The notes: generated by a model not told the origin, from the letters alone. DNA of 64,000 bases from Zygnema cylindricum (GCA_037447655.1 JBBHKE010000986.1:24706-88705); one strand, 5' to 3'. Counted from the first letter of the stretch, positions 21,344 to 30,490 are shown. A program made the numbers and translations.

Positions 21344-23230
21344 CTATTTTCCTTTCAACTTCCACAAACAAGTAAACAAACACCCCCTCCATTTTTTCCT
21401 TTTCTTTTTCCTTTTTCTTTTTCCTTTCATAAAACTTAAGTATTTAACACAGTGCATTAAATGAACTGAAATGATAATTGTATCACACATTTTATTTAAC
21501 ATCCCATTTTTCTTAAATCCGAGCAAAGATTTTATCCACCTCTTCCCTTTTCCATCCATACTAAATCCACTTTCCCTCTTGAAATTCAAACAACCAGCCC
21601 CATCCCCAACCTTCAACACATACCCGGATGATAACCCTTTTACAGGCACATCTTCACAAGAGACATCACACCAAGTAGTGATGTCAAATCCATCCACCTC
21701 CAAATATTCCCAAAAACCACTAGTCCCCACTAGGTTCCTCATAAGATCTACTTCCGTAATCATATTTTTATCCATGATAATTACCCCATTTTCTGAACTT
21801 CCCTCACTGTCTCCCATGGAATTCTTTCCACTATCACTTTCTATTTTAATTCCCAATAAATATTTCTCTTCTCCCCTATCCTTTAAAACCCCCTCTAGAA
21901 TTAATTCTCCCCTTTCCTCGGAATCCGTTGAAGTCTCCCTTTCCGACCAGTTTTCTGTTTCCAAAATATCTATGAAACTATCCTCAATATTTGGAACTTC
22001 TTCAAGTATCTCCTCTCTCTTTACTTCCCTTATACCTCCAAAAGCACACTGTTGCCTTCGTCCAATTTCTGTGTACTTTTCTCTCTTCCCCATTCTACCA
22101 ATGTGAAGAAGCTCCAATTTTTCTTCATCCTCTTTCTCCTCTTCCTCTTCGTCCTCCTCATCCACATTCCAACTTCTAAGTTTTTCCAAACAAGGGCATT
22201 CCTCCATATAATGACCCGGTTCCCTACAAAAGAAGCAAACCCCTTTTTTGAAAGCCCCCGTGTCTTTTCTTCTCAATCTTTTTCCACCAAAGTTCTGATA
22301 AGGTTTACCTTTGTCTTTCTTCCTCTCATCACGCTTCCGCTCGTCACCACCGTTCCTCTCATCACGCTTCCGCTCGTCACCGTCGTTCCTCTCATCACGC
22401 TTCCGCCAATCACCACCAGCTGAAAAAGCATTGACCCTGTCCTTTCCCCTACGAAGCTCCAAAGTGCTTTCCCTCACAAGAATTATCCCCATGGTAAAGC
22501 TCCAAGTCCATGAGGAGCCATCCATTGCCTGCATACGATAAATAATGTTTTCGTACTCACTTGGGAGTTTCATAAGTAGTGTATAAATCTTACTCTCCTC
22601 AGATTCTACATATCCCGCACTAGCTAGCTCAACATATAACGCAGCAATATCATTACAAAACTCTATCATGCTACCGCCTTTATAAACATAGGCATCTATT
22701 TCCTGTTTTACTAATTGCTGCCTCTGAATAGTCTCACTGTTATAAATCTGAATTAGTACTTCCCATATCTCTGAAGACTTGGTTAGACTTAAAAGAGTGA
22801 TAGCTATCGACTTAGACACATATCTACGTATGAGATGTTTTGCTATAGTGTTTTTGTATTCCCATATTTTTCTGTCATTTTCTTCAGTTTTAATCCCTAC
22901 ATGTGGTACCATAGCTGAGAGCCTAGCTCCCCTCACCATAGGTGTCCCTTTTTCCTTCTCCCCTATTTCCCCATCCACGCAAAGATTCTTCCCTTCACCT
23001 TCCGTTGCATCTGAGCTCCGAATGATATTCTGGGCAGCCTCAGATGAATCTCCATAGTAAGCTCCTCCAAAGCCAGGTGGCGGACATCTCACTTGTCCCG
23101 AAACAATTCCCCATAAGTGTTTCTCGAAAAGCAATCCCGCCATTGTAAACTCCCAATAAGTGAAGTCTATTCCATCGAACATAGGCACCCTAGACGGTGG
23201 GCCCATAACCTGAAACTCTGAGACCTCCAT
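21344..23230 (-). CDS. Chimeric Gag-(RT/RNase H remnant) ORF of the non-autonomous Copia element
   Basis: An uninterrupted 628-codon frame. The first ATG (23230) lies inside the LTR end (MEVSEFQ). The conserved Copia Gag start is more likely the ATG at 23206 (MGPPSRVPMFDGIDFTYW). Residues 9-270 are Gag (UBN2-like), followed by a charged DERND/GDERKRDERN repeat (about 280-310). The zinc knuckle CFFCREPGHYMEEC is near residue 333, followed by an acidic linker. Residues near 400 match the stretch just before the Copia protease (CAFGG versus CAYGG). They then jump to remnants of the INT-RT linker, EKYLLGIKIESD (RT), and DITTWCDVSCEDVPVKGLSS (RNase H). The protease active site, integrase DDE and RT YVDD are all deleted, yet the frame stays open. 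A basic KGKRKRKKKRKK tail ends it. Gag packaging function is plausible; RNase H activity is unlikely. Confidence 0.85.
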   Translation of the reverse strand: MEVSEFQVMGPPSRVPMFDGIDFTYWEFTMAGLLFEKHLWGIVSGQVRCPPPGFGGAYYGDSSEAAQNIIRSSDATEGEGKNLCVDGEIGEKEKGTPMVRGARLSAMVPHVGIKTEENDRKIWEYKNTIAKHLIRRYVSKSIAITLLSLTKSSEIWEVLIQIYNSETIQRQQLVKQEIDAYVYKGGSMIEFCNDIAALYVELASAGYVESEESKIYTLLMKLPSEYENIIYRMQAMDGSSWTWSFTMGIILVRESTLELRRGKDRVNAFSAGGDWRKRDERNDGDERKRDERNGGDERKRDERKKDKGKPYQNFGGKRLRRKDTGAFKKGVCFFCREPGHYMEECPCLEKLRSWNVDEEDEEEEEKEDEEKLELLHIGRMGKREKYTEIGRRQQCAFGGIREVKREEILEEVPNIEDSFIDILETENWSERETSTDSEERGELILEGVLKDRGEEKYLLGIKIESDSGKNSMGDSEGSSENGVIIMDKNMITEVDLMRNLVGTSGFWEYLEVDGFDITTWCDVSCEDVPVKGLSSGYVLKVGDGAGCLNFKRESGFSMDGKGKRWIKSLLGFKKNGMLNKMCDTIIISVHLMHCVKYLSFMKGKRKRKKKRKKWRGCLFTCLWKLKGK

Positions 23231-24452
23231 TGGCCCTCAGAGTATGCAGATCCAAAAGAAGCTAATCTAGATAGTGCCGACCCCAAGTTAACATAAACCC
23301 AAGTGACTAACCCCTTGACAGTCAGAACCCCAATATAGATTCACCCCTGTGAAATAACACTTTCTTTGTGCTCAGTTCAACCACAAAATGCAAAGTTAGA
23401 ATATGAGATTTGGACACATTCACCCACTTTGACTTTCCCTTAGAAATACAGCCACCCTGGCAGACAAAAACTCTGACCGACTACACCCCTGTGTAGCCTG
23501 GACTCCCTTGAGTTCACAGCAAAAAGAATCACTGAAAATGGTCAAGTAAATTGATAGTTATGGCTGCCCAAAGTTAGCCATTTATACAAGGTGCTCTCTG
23601 GGAGAGACAGCTATCTACCCAAAATTTCCTAAGTCCTATTCCCCCTCTAAAACTCTATCTACTGAAGTACGGCACCAATCAAATTACTGTGTCGTACATA
23701 AAAGTACAGGTGCCGGTGTACTTTCTGTACGGCCATTGTACAACATGGCCAAATTGTCGACACGTGTCATAGCTGGATTTGTTTCCGCAATCTCCGGAGT
23801 CGCCGCAATCCAACATTGTCGCGCCACGTGTCACATTACGTGGTGATGGCTGAAAAACGCCAAAAGTACATGTTCCGTGATCGCGGCACCTATCGTGGCC
23901 GTCCGATCAAAATCGGCTACAATCCTAGCCGCTGAAATTCGACGCGCGGTATTTGTTTCGCTATCGAAACAAATGCGCGGTATTTGTTTCGCTGTCGAAA
24001 CAAATGCGCGGTATTTGTTTCGCTATCGAAACAAATGCGCGGTATCCGTTCTGCCCCCATTCCGTACTTCGTACTAAATTAAACTGTATCTATGTACTAA
24101 GTATCTATTAGCCGTTAAACGGATTAATCTACATATGACGATTTATATATCTGTCAAACCCTATATATCGTAATATCTGTTCTAGACATAACGGCTAGAG
24201 CTAACGGCTACTGTAAATTGACGGACGGTAGGTACCAGGATCAATTCCTGGGTCCGTCTACTAACTTTTGGTAAGTCTACCTAATTTACCCCCTGTCTTC
24301 TCTAGAGAGCCAAGGCAGCCATAGCTCTAGCTCCCTATCCAGCCTTCAGTGACTACAACAAGTATGGGGGCTTGGAAAGGGGAGTTAGAGGCAGACCGCC
24401 TCAGCTCTTTTTCTATCCTAATACAGACCTATAAAATACTCAAATATCAACA
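23211..24452 (-). repeat. 5' LTR (LTR D) of the non-autonomous element
   Basis: 1242 bp, same termini as LTR C. It differs mainly by two extra 31-bp units (three in tandem, about 23946-24040) and one single-base insertion near 24139. The sequence after the LTR on the minus strand is GGTTATGGGCCCACC. It overlaps the Gag start codon, so the primer-binding site and leader are very short. It does not clearly match the usual TGGTATCAGAGC initiator-Met primer site. Confidence 0.93.
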
Positions 24453-25640
24453 AAAATCAGCCTAAACATCCCATGGTTACCTTTCTCAGCAATGAAATAG
24501 ACATCCTCCTCAAAACTAGTAGTAAAGAATCCTTCCCAAGTGCATGTAAAAAAGCACTTATCATCTAATACAGATGTAGAGATGAGGTTTTTGTTCAGCT
24601 ACGAGATAAACAATACATCGGAGAATGTTACTATGGATGTCTTTCCTTCTACTAACACTTTCAGATCTATCGATCCTACAAGAGTAGTGGTGACTATCCT
24701 CCCATCCATGTACTATATCTCTACGGTGGGAATTTTTCTCATCTTAGTTAACAGGTGCCTATCCTTATACACATGTGCATGGAGGCACCTGAATCTATAA
24801 TCCAGCCTGTTTCACCTTTCAATCCACCGTAAGCACATTTCTGCCTTCGTGGAATTTCGACCTCATTTTTCGCCTCTAAATCCTCATCCAAAACGAGCTC
24901 ATCGTCTTCGTCCTCGGATTCCGCCTCATGTACCTGTGTCACAAGGGCCTTTTTCTTTCCTCTCGGTGTACCACCGATCTTCCCCTCCTTTAACCGAAGC
25001 TCGGTTAGCTTAGTGCACTCTGTCATATAGTGCCCCGGTTTCTTACAAAAATGACATAAACCTTTAAGGGACCTTGGTCCGAACTCGTCGGCCTGATTTT
25101 TCTGCTCCTTTCCCCTATAGTTTCCGACCGGTTTCCGAGATCCCTTGTTCCTTCAATCGGTCGAAGTTGCCAAGGCTTGGCCACTTTTTCCTCCCCTTCG
25201 GATCTCAATCGTATTCCCCCGAACAAGAATCATCCCTACCACTGAGTTCCATATCCACCTTGAGTCCGGCAAGTCCTGCACACGGTTGACTATGTTCTCG
25301 AACTCATCGGGTAACTTTATCATTAAATAGTTAACCTTTTCTTTTTCACTAAAATCTTTTCCCGCACTCTCTAGCTCCATGAAGAGTGTAGCAAGCTCTT
25401 TGCAAAAATCCAACATTTTCCCCCTCTTTGTATACATATTCCTTAACTTTTTGATCAGCCAACTGTTGTTGCTGAATCGTACCATTTTGGTACATCTCTA
25501 TAAGAGCCATCCACAGATCGGATGCCTTTTCTACTGTTGGTTTCAAACCTTTATCCTCAGTAGATAAGGCTGTGAGGGGAGGTATATAACTTAGAATATT
25601 TTTTGGGTCTTTTAAGTTATAATACTTACCTTGTGTAGTG
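24453..25640 (-). pseudogene. Copia-1 Gag C-terminal part and protease
   Basis: Minus-strand frames. The Gag mid-region at 25546-25153 reads LWMALIEMYQNGTIQQQQLA, KLPDEFENIVNRVQDLPDS and a basic linker. The zinc knuckle at about 25060-25018 is CHFCKKPGHYMTEC. The protease at 24840-24770 is GWIIDSGASMHMC, the classic Copia D-S-G-A active site, followed by the region up to NHGMFRLI at 24453. Frame breaks separate the pieces. Copia-1 Gag is cut off at about 25640. The upstream sequence is unrelated and MITE-like. Confidence 0.85.
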
Positions 25641-25865
25641 TGACAGTGGATGAGTAACTCTTGAGCGTAGTGTATGGTCCGATAGACACGCGTCAGTATG
25701 AGGGATTTAGATCTTATTGTACTTTAATTTTTTACGCTATTCAATACGGTACCTTAATTAAAGTGAAGGAAAAAATATAATTATTTATCCTATTTAGGAA
25801 AAAAACTCAAAATTTCAGGAACCCATATTCGATTTATATACTCTAATAACGATTCACGGTGTACA
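25640..25865 (-). mobile_element. Half of a long TA-type MITE (inverted relative of 29212-29763)
   Basis: The reverse complement of this stretch begins TACACCGTGAATCGTTATTA and follows the left half of the element at 29212-29763: TTTTTTTCCT(A/C)AA, TTAATTAAGG(C/T)ACCGTA, ACAATAAGATCTAAAT. The other terminus is missing at the Copia-1 junction. Confidence 0.55.
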
Positions 25866-26260
25866 TTCTGCCAGCGGCACGGCGGCCTTCGACGATTGGC
25901 AACGTTACATTGTGCCAACCATACGCGGTCTACACAGCGACGTTTGGCAATAATACATTACGCCATCCATACGGCAGTCTGCACACAACGCACGTCAACG
26001 TTAAATTACGCCATCCGTACGGCGTTCTGCACAGCGACGGGTGGCAATGTTAGGTTTTGCCAACCGTACGGCGCTCTGCACACCGGCGGTTGGCAATGTT
26101 AGAGTATGCCAACCGTGCGGTGGTCAACACACCGACAACTAGCAATGTAAGATTATGCCATCCGAACGACGGTACGGGCGGTACCGTTACATTGTGCCAG
26201 CCGTACGGCTATCCTTACTGCGGACGGACGGAAAAAATCGATGACAGCCACACCGCCTAC
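25856..26260. repeat. GTAC-rich tandem array, about 6 units of 60-65 bp
   Basis: Diverged units built on CCATCCGTACGGC-GT(C/T)TGCAC and a GGCAA(C/T)GTTA-ATT(A/G)(C/T)GCCA phrase. The same unit builds the arrays at 29075-29211, 29764-29858 and 30080-30415. The array leads into GACGGAAAAAATCGATGACA and then the TATA-box module that resumes at 27313 after the solo LTR. Confidence 0.65.
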
Positions 26261-27307
26261 TGAAACTCTGAGACATCCATAAGTCCTCAGAGTGGACAGC
26301 TTCCAAGAAGCCTCTAGGATAATCTTGACCCCTTTGTGTTTAAGCAAAAATAACTGCCACCCTGGCAGACAAAAACTCTAACCAACTGCACCCCTGTGAA
26401 GGCAAGACTCCCCTGAGTCGATAGCAAAAAGAATCTCTGAGTTTGCTCCCCTGAGCAGTAAGTTATAGAGGGTCAAAGTTGACCTTTTGTACAGAAGCTC
26501 TCTGGGAGAGAGGGTCCTATCTTCTAATTTTTCTAAGTCCTATCTCTCTCACAGACTCTATCTACTGATGTACGGAACCAATCAGAATACAGTTCCGTAC
26601 GCAAAAGAACAGCTACCGGTGTACTTTATGTACGGACATTGTACGACATGGCCTAAATGTCCACACGTGGAATATCCGGATTCGCTCCTTTAATCCTCGG
26701 AGATGCCGCGCTCCAATGTTACATCGCCACGTGTCATCCGATGTGGCGATGCCCACAAACCGCCGAATTCTTCTTCCGCGATCTCGGCGCTAATTTCGGC
26801 CGTCCGATTGAACTCGCATTTGATCGTAGCCGTAATAAATACATGCGCGGTATTTGTTTCGCTACGAAATCAATGCGCGGTATTGATTTCTTATCCGTAC
26901 CGCAATTCGTACTTTTACACTACCATATCGATGTATCCCGTTAACAGTTATAGTTAATTGATTTATCCTATGTGTACATGTTTAAATCATTATCGTACTA
27001 TATACTATGTAACACTACTTCTAGACTTAACGGCTAAGGCTACCGGCTATCTACACTCTGACGGCCGGCAGGTACCAGGATCAAATCCTGTCGCCGGCAC
27101 ATACCTTTTAGTAATTAATCCATAGACTAATATAAATTTCCCGTAAACCTCAGGATAGCCTAGGTAGCCATGGCTCTAGCTTCCTCTCCAATTTCTCAGT
27201 GACTGCGACAAGTTTGAGAGTTGGAGAGAGAAGTTAGAGGTAGACTGCCTCGGCTTCTTTATTTCTATTCAGACCTAGAAAATACTTAAAAACCATTAAT
27301 TTCTACA
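26261..27307 (-). repeat. Solo LTR (LTR G)
   Basis: 1047 bp of the LTR A/B subfamily with TG...CA ends. It is flanked by a perfect 5-bp target duplication CCTAC (26256-26260 and 27308-27312). No internal region. It inserted a few bases upstream of a TATATAA box, separating the repeat array from that box. Confidence 0.93.
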
Positions 27308-27312
27308 CCTAC

Positions 27313-27390
27313 CGCCTATATAAGGCTTCACAGAGGGGTGAACAACGTTCCCTTATTCATATACTAACAAGACAAAATGAGTCCGTTACA
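27313..27390 (+). promoter_or_regulatory. TATA-box module of the GTAC-array repeat (copy 1)
   Basis: CGCCTATATAAGG followed by CTTCACAGAGGGGTGAACAA and CCCTTATTCATATACT. It is nearly the same as the module at 30425-30480. It sits downstream of a repeat array in both places, which looks like a core promoter of a repeat family. No ORF of that family is seen downstream. Confidence 0.4.
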
Positions 27391-27584
27391 CAGGCTACCG
27401 GCTATCTATTCTCCAACGGCCGGCAGGTACCAGGATCAAATCCTGTCGCCGGCACATACCTTTTAGTAATTAATCCCTAGACTAATATAAATTTCCCGTA
27501 AACCTGAGGATAGCCTAGGTAGCCATGGCTTTATCTTCCTCTCCAATTTCTCAGTGACTGCGACAAGTTTGAGAGTTGGAGAGA
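27391..27584 (-). repeat. LTR fragment (A/B/G subfamily)
   Basis: Matches LTR G 27043-27236, from the GGCTACCGGCTATCTA block through the T-arm-like hairpin and GCCATGGCT to AGAGTTGGAGAGA. Both ends are abrupt. The 24-bp phrase ending GACAAAATGAGTCCGTTACA lies immediately to the left (about 27367-27390) and again near 27733-27756. Confidence 0.8.
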
Positions 27585-27870
27585 TCACGCCTTTTTTTAT
27601 CTCCCGTCAATGGTTTTTTCTTCACACGGCCATGGTTCCGAGAGGGAGAACCTCGGTGTCCTTCTAGACGAAGCGAAGTGAGAGAGAGAGTTTCCATTGC
27701 AATAGTGTTTCCTACCATTGTTTTTTTTTGTACAAGACAAAATGAGTCCGTTACACGGGCAAGGTTCGTGTTTTGTGTGTTTATGCTTGTATAGAGTTTT
27801 TAGCCAGTGTAATGATTTGAGCCCTAATTGTCTAATTCGTACGGATTCGGAATTTTTTTATGGTTTTAAC

Positions 27871-28329
27871 CATAGTTCAAAAGTAGGCGTTTTTTGGTAG
27901 GCCTTTTGTAGGCCGCCTTTAGCGTAAGTTTTGTTACGGGCTTTCCATGTGATCTTTTTAGATCGCTACTTTCATCAGCGACCGTCCGATCGTCCGAATT
28001 TGACGATAGTCCTAACGTAAGTTGTGTTATGGGCTTTTCATGTGATCTTCTTAGATCGTTACTTTCATCAACGACCGTCACATCGTTCGAATCTGGCGGT
28101 TTAAATAAAAAGTCGCTAAAAACTCACAGATAAAAAGATTTTTTTGTCCGATTTTTTTTTCAAATTTAGATATGACGATTATTTCTCTATCGATCCATGT
28201 GCAACTCAACCCTGTTACTATTTTATTTCATTTTGCGGCTAATACAATATGGGTCTTAAGGCCATATTGTATGTTTTGCATACAATAGGCATATTGTATA
28301 GGCGTACGGTCACCTACTTTTGAACTATG
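27871..28329. mobile_element. hAT-like MITE (459 bp)
   Basis: A perfect 17-bp terminal inverted repeat CATAGTTCAAAAGTAGG at both ends, and an exact 8-bp target duplication GTTTTAAC (27863-27870 and 28330-28337). Inside are two tandem copies (about 27922-28012 and 28013-28100) of a GGGCTTT(C/T)CATGTGATCTT block. No coding capacity. Confidence 0.9.
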
Positions 28330-28379
28330 GTTTTAACGTAGTATTCGCGACTTTTATACTTTTCTTATAATCCGTTTAG

Positions 28380-28870
28380 TTTTCGCTGTACGAACATATA
28401 CGAAAATGTACGGAGAGCGTAATCATAGAGAATCCTTAAAAAATCTTAAAATGTACAAAAATGAACAAAAATGTACAGTAATATACGGAAAGTGTACCAC
28501 ACAAAACCTAATGGTACGACAGTTTTTTGGCAGTCATACTCAAATATAAAGGAATGTATGACAATGTACCCTATAAACCCTAAAATCCCCCCTTTAATTA
28601 CCTTATTATGTACAAAAATGTACGACCACTGTACGTAGATGCACGAAAAGTATAGCGCAACTCTATTGAAATACACGGGAATGTACAAAAATGTACCCCA
28701 CAAACCCTAAAACATATAACCATAACAGGTACGGAAACTACGGACGATATACTTACATGTATTGAAAGTGTGGGGCAGCTATACTCAACATACGGAATGT
28801 AAGGAAATGTACTCTAAAGCCCTAAAAATCCCTTAAATAACCCTTTAAGACGGAAAGTGTAGGGACATTG
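28380..28870. repeat. TGTAC-rich tandem repeat, unit about 120 bp
   Basis: Units contain (A/G)TGTAC-AAAATGTAC, a GAAAGTGTA phrase, and a terminal CCCTATAAACCCTAAAA. At least three diverged units. The same array is the interior of the hAT-like element at 36422-37598, so this is probably a fragment of that family. Confidence 0.6.
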
Positions 28871-29211
28871 TCATAAAATGTACAAAAATGTATTGGTACA
28901 TAGGCAAATACACATTTTATAACATTTTTTTCATCATTAAATGCGTATCGTGCGTAGTATTCGCTCGTTTGTTTCGTGTGTATTATGCGCAAGGGACATC
29001 TATGGTCAATCTGCACGCTATGCACCTGTTTTGGCGGACCGCGCTTACTTTTAACGACGCTTTTTTAAGGGTCGGTACGGCTGGTAGTCTGTACTAGGGA
29101 CTGTTGGCAACTTTAGATTATCTGAGCCGTACGTCGTTCTGTATTGCGGCGCACGGCAACGCTACATTGTGCTAGCGGTACGACTGTCCGTACCGCGACC
29201 CACGACAACGC

Positions 29212-29763
29212 TACACTGCGAATCGTTATTAGTGTCAAAGTCACTAATTTGGGTTATTAAAATTTTGATTTTTTTCCTCAAGTAGGATTAGATGACTTTA
29301 CTTTTTCTTTGACGTTAATTAAGGCACCGTACAAAATGGGGTAAAGAACGAATATACAATAAGATCTAAATAGTGTGGTGTACTGTCGATGTCAGACCGT
29401 ACATAAATGTACATCTCTAAATGAAAATTTACAAAAAATGAATTAAGTAAGACTCTCACGCATAGGGATGTGCGCTAAAAAAACGGGATTAAAACGGGAT
29501 TATTTTGACACGTAAATTAGTGTGACCTGTACCGATATTTAACTTTCACGACGGCGTACGATTTCTAATATTTTGTACAGATACATATATTAATGTATAT
29601 AATCGTACGACAATTATTCCATTTTTGCTGTTCCCAAATTAGCATTAAGCCGAAATTAGAATTCACCTTTAAAAAAAAAAATCAAATTCTTAATTAACAT
29701 CAATTACGTTAAATTTTCTTTAACACTATTTAAACTTTGACACTAATAACGATTCGCGGTGTA
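29212..29763. mobile_element. TA-type MITE, long form (552 bp)
   Basis: Inverted ends TACACTGCGAATCGTTATTA at left and, at right, the complement of TACACCGCGAATCGTTATTA. TA lies at both borders. The subterminal block (CACTAATTTGGGTT, TTTTGATTTTTTTCC) is shared with the 221-bp copies. The interior is longer and unlike them, with no protein frame. Confidence 0.65.
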
Positions 29764-29858
29764 CATTGTGCCAGGCGTACGGCAGTCTGTACCGCGACCT
29801 ACGACAACGCTACATTGTGCCAGTCGTACGGTTGTCTGTACCGCGACACAGGCAACGC

Positions 29859-30079
29859 TACACCGTGCATCGTTATTAGTGTCAACGACTCTAATTTGGG
29901 TTCATAAAATCTTGATTTTTTTCCAAAAATAGATACATGATTTTCGAAATTAAATTAGCAACGCTATTTAAGGAAGTGGACCATAATATGCCACGTTTCT
30001 CGAACTAAATTAGAATCAATAACTCTAAATATATTTTTACACTATTTAACGCTTGACACTAATAACGATGCGCGATGTA
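29859..30079. mobile_element. TA-type MITE (221 bp)
   Basis: Inverted termini TACACCGTGCATCGTTATTA / complement of TACATCGCGCATCGTTATTA, bordered by TA. The interior is nearly the same as 31628-31848 (GGAAGTGGACCATAAT, GCCACGTTTCTC). Confidence 0.8.
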
Positions 30080-30424
30080 GCCGTACGGCGGTCTGTACAC
30101 CGACGGTTGCAGCGTAACATTACGCCAAACGTACGGCTGTCTGTACACTGACGGCTTTCAGCGTAACATTACGCCAGCCGTACGGCGTTATGTACTCCGA
30201 CAGTTGGCAACGTAACAATACGCCAACCGTACGACTGTTTGTACACCGACGGTTGGCAGCGTAGCATTATGCCAACCGTACGACTGTCTGTACACCGACA
30301 GTTGGCAGCGTACAATTACGCCATCCGTACGGGTGTCTGTACTGCGACGTGTGGCACCTTTACATTGTGCCCGCGGTACGGCCGTCCGTACTGCGTGTGA
30401 CGGAAAAAATCCTTGACAGACACA

Positions 30425-30490
30425 TCGCCTATATAAGGATTTCCGGAGGGGCGAACGCAGTTCTCTTATTTATATACTGATATATAAAAA
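30425..30490 (+). promoter_or_regulatory. TATA-box module of the GTAC-array repeat (copy 2)
   Basis: GCCTATATAAGGATTTCCGG followed by AGGGGCGAACGCAGTTCTCT and TATTTATATACTGA. It is downstream of the 60-bp array and a GACGGAAAAAATCCTTGACA link, the same order as in copy 1. Confidence 0.4.

Larger units (their letters stand above)
20147..24452 (-). mobile_element. Complete non-autonomous Copia-type element (TR-GAG-like) nested in Copia-1
   Basis: 4306 bp: LTR (1242 bp, 23211-24452), internal region with one long ORF (21326-23210), LTR (1179 bp, 20147-21325). It is flanked by a perfect 5-bp target duplication AAAAT (20142-20146 and 24453-24457). The LTRs are nearly identical apart from a 31-bp repeat-copy difference and a few substitutions, so insertion is fairly recent. 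It encodes Gag but no complete PR, INT or RT, hence it depends on a helper Copia element for transposition. The target was the Copia-1 PR-INT junction. Confidence 0.93.
15153..25640 (-). mobile_element. Copia-type LTR retrotransposon (Copia-1), broken by two nested insertions and 5'-truncated
   Basis: In minus-strand order: Gag/PR (about 25640-24453), integrase (20146-18973), RT (18921-17963), RNase H (17962-17614 plus 16565-16232), a polypurine tract (AAAATAAGGGG, 16220-16231), and a 3' LTR at 15153-16218. The Gag-PR-INT-RT-RH order defines Ty1/Copia. The element is interrupted by a complete non-autonomous element (20147-24452) and a solo LTR (16566-17613). When these are set aside, the coding wording is contiguous across both sites. 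The 5' LTR and Gag N-terminus are missing. The 5' end abuts a MITE-like sequence at about 25640. Confidence 0.88.
29075..30415. repeat. GTAC-rich 60-bp tandem array split by two MITEs
   Basis: Array pieces at 29075-29211, 29764-29858 and 30080-30415. Consensus-like parts are CCGTACG(G/A)C(G/T)GTCTGTACACC and GACGGTTGGCA(A/G)CGTA, followed by CATTACGCCA. The last piece has about six units. MITEs at 29212-29763 and 29859-30079 lie inside the array. Confidence 0.7.

Noticed and set aside
21471-22541. + strand frames of up to 211 codons
   Set aside because: Antisense shadows of the 628-codon chimeric Gag ORF, which has domain evidence on the minus strand.
25856-30415. Regularly spaced repeats as a possible CRISPR array
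   Set aside because: Units are diverged, directly abutting with no unique spacers, and the context is eukaryotic.
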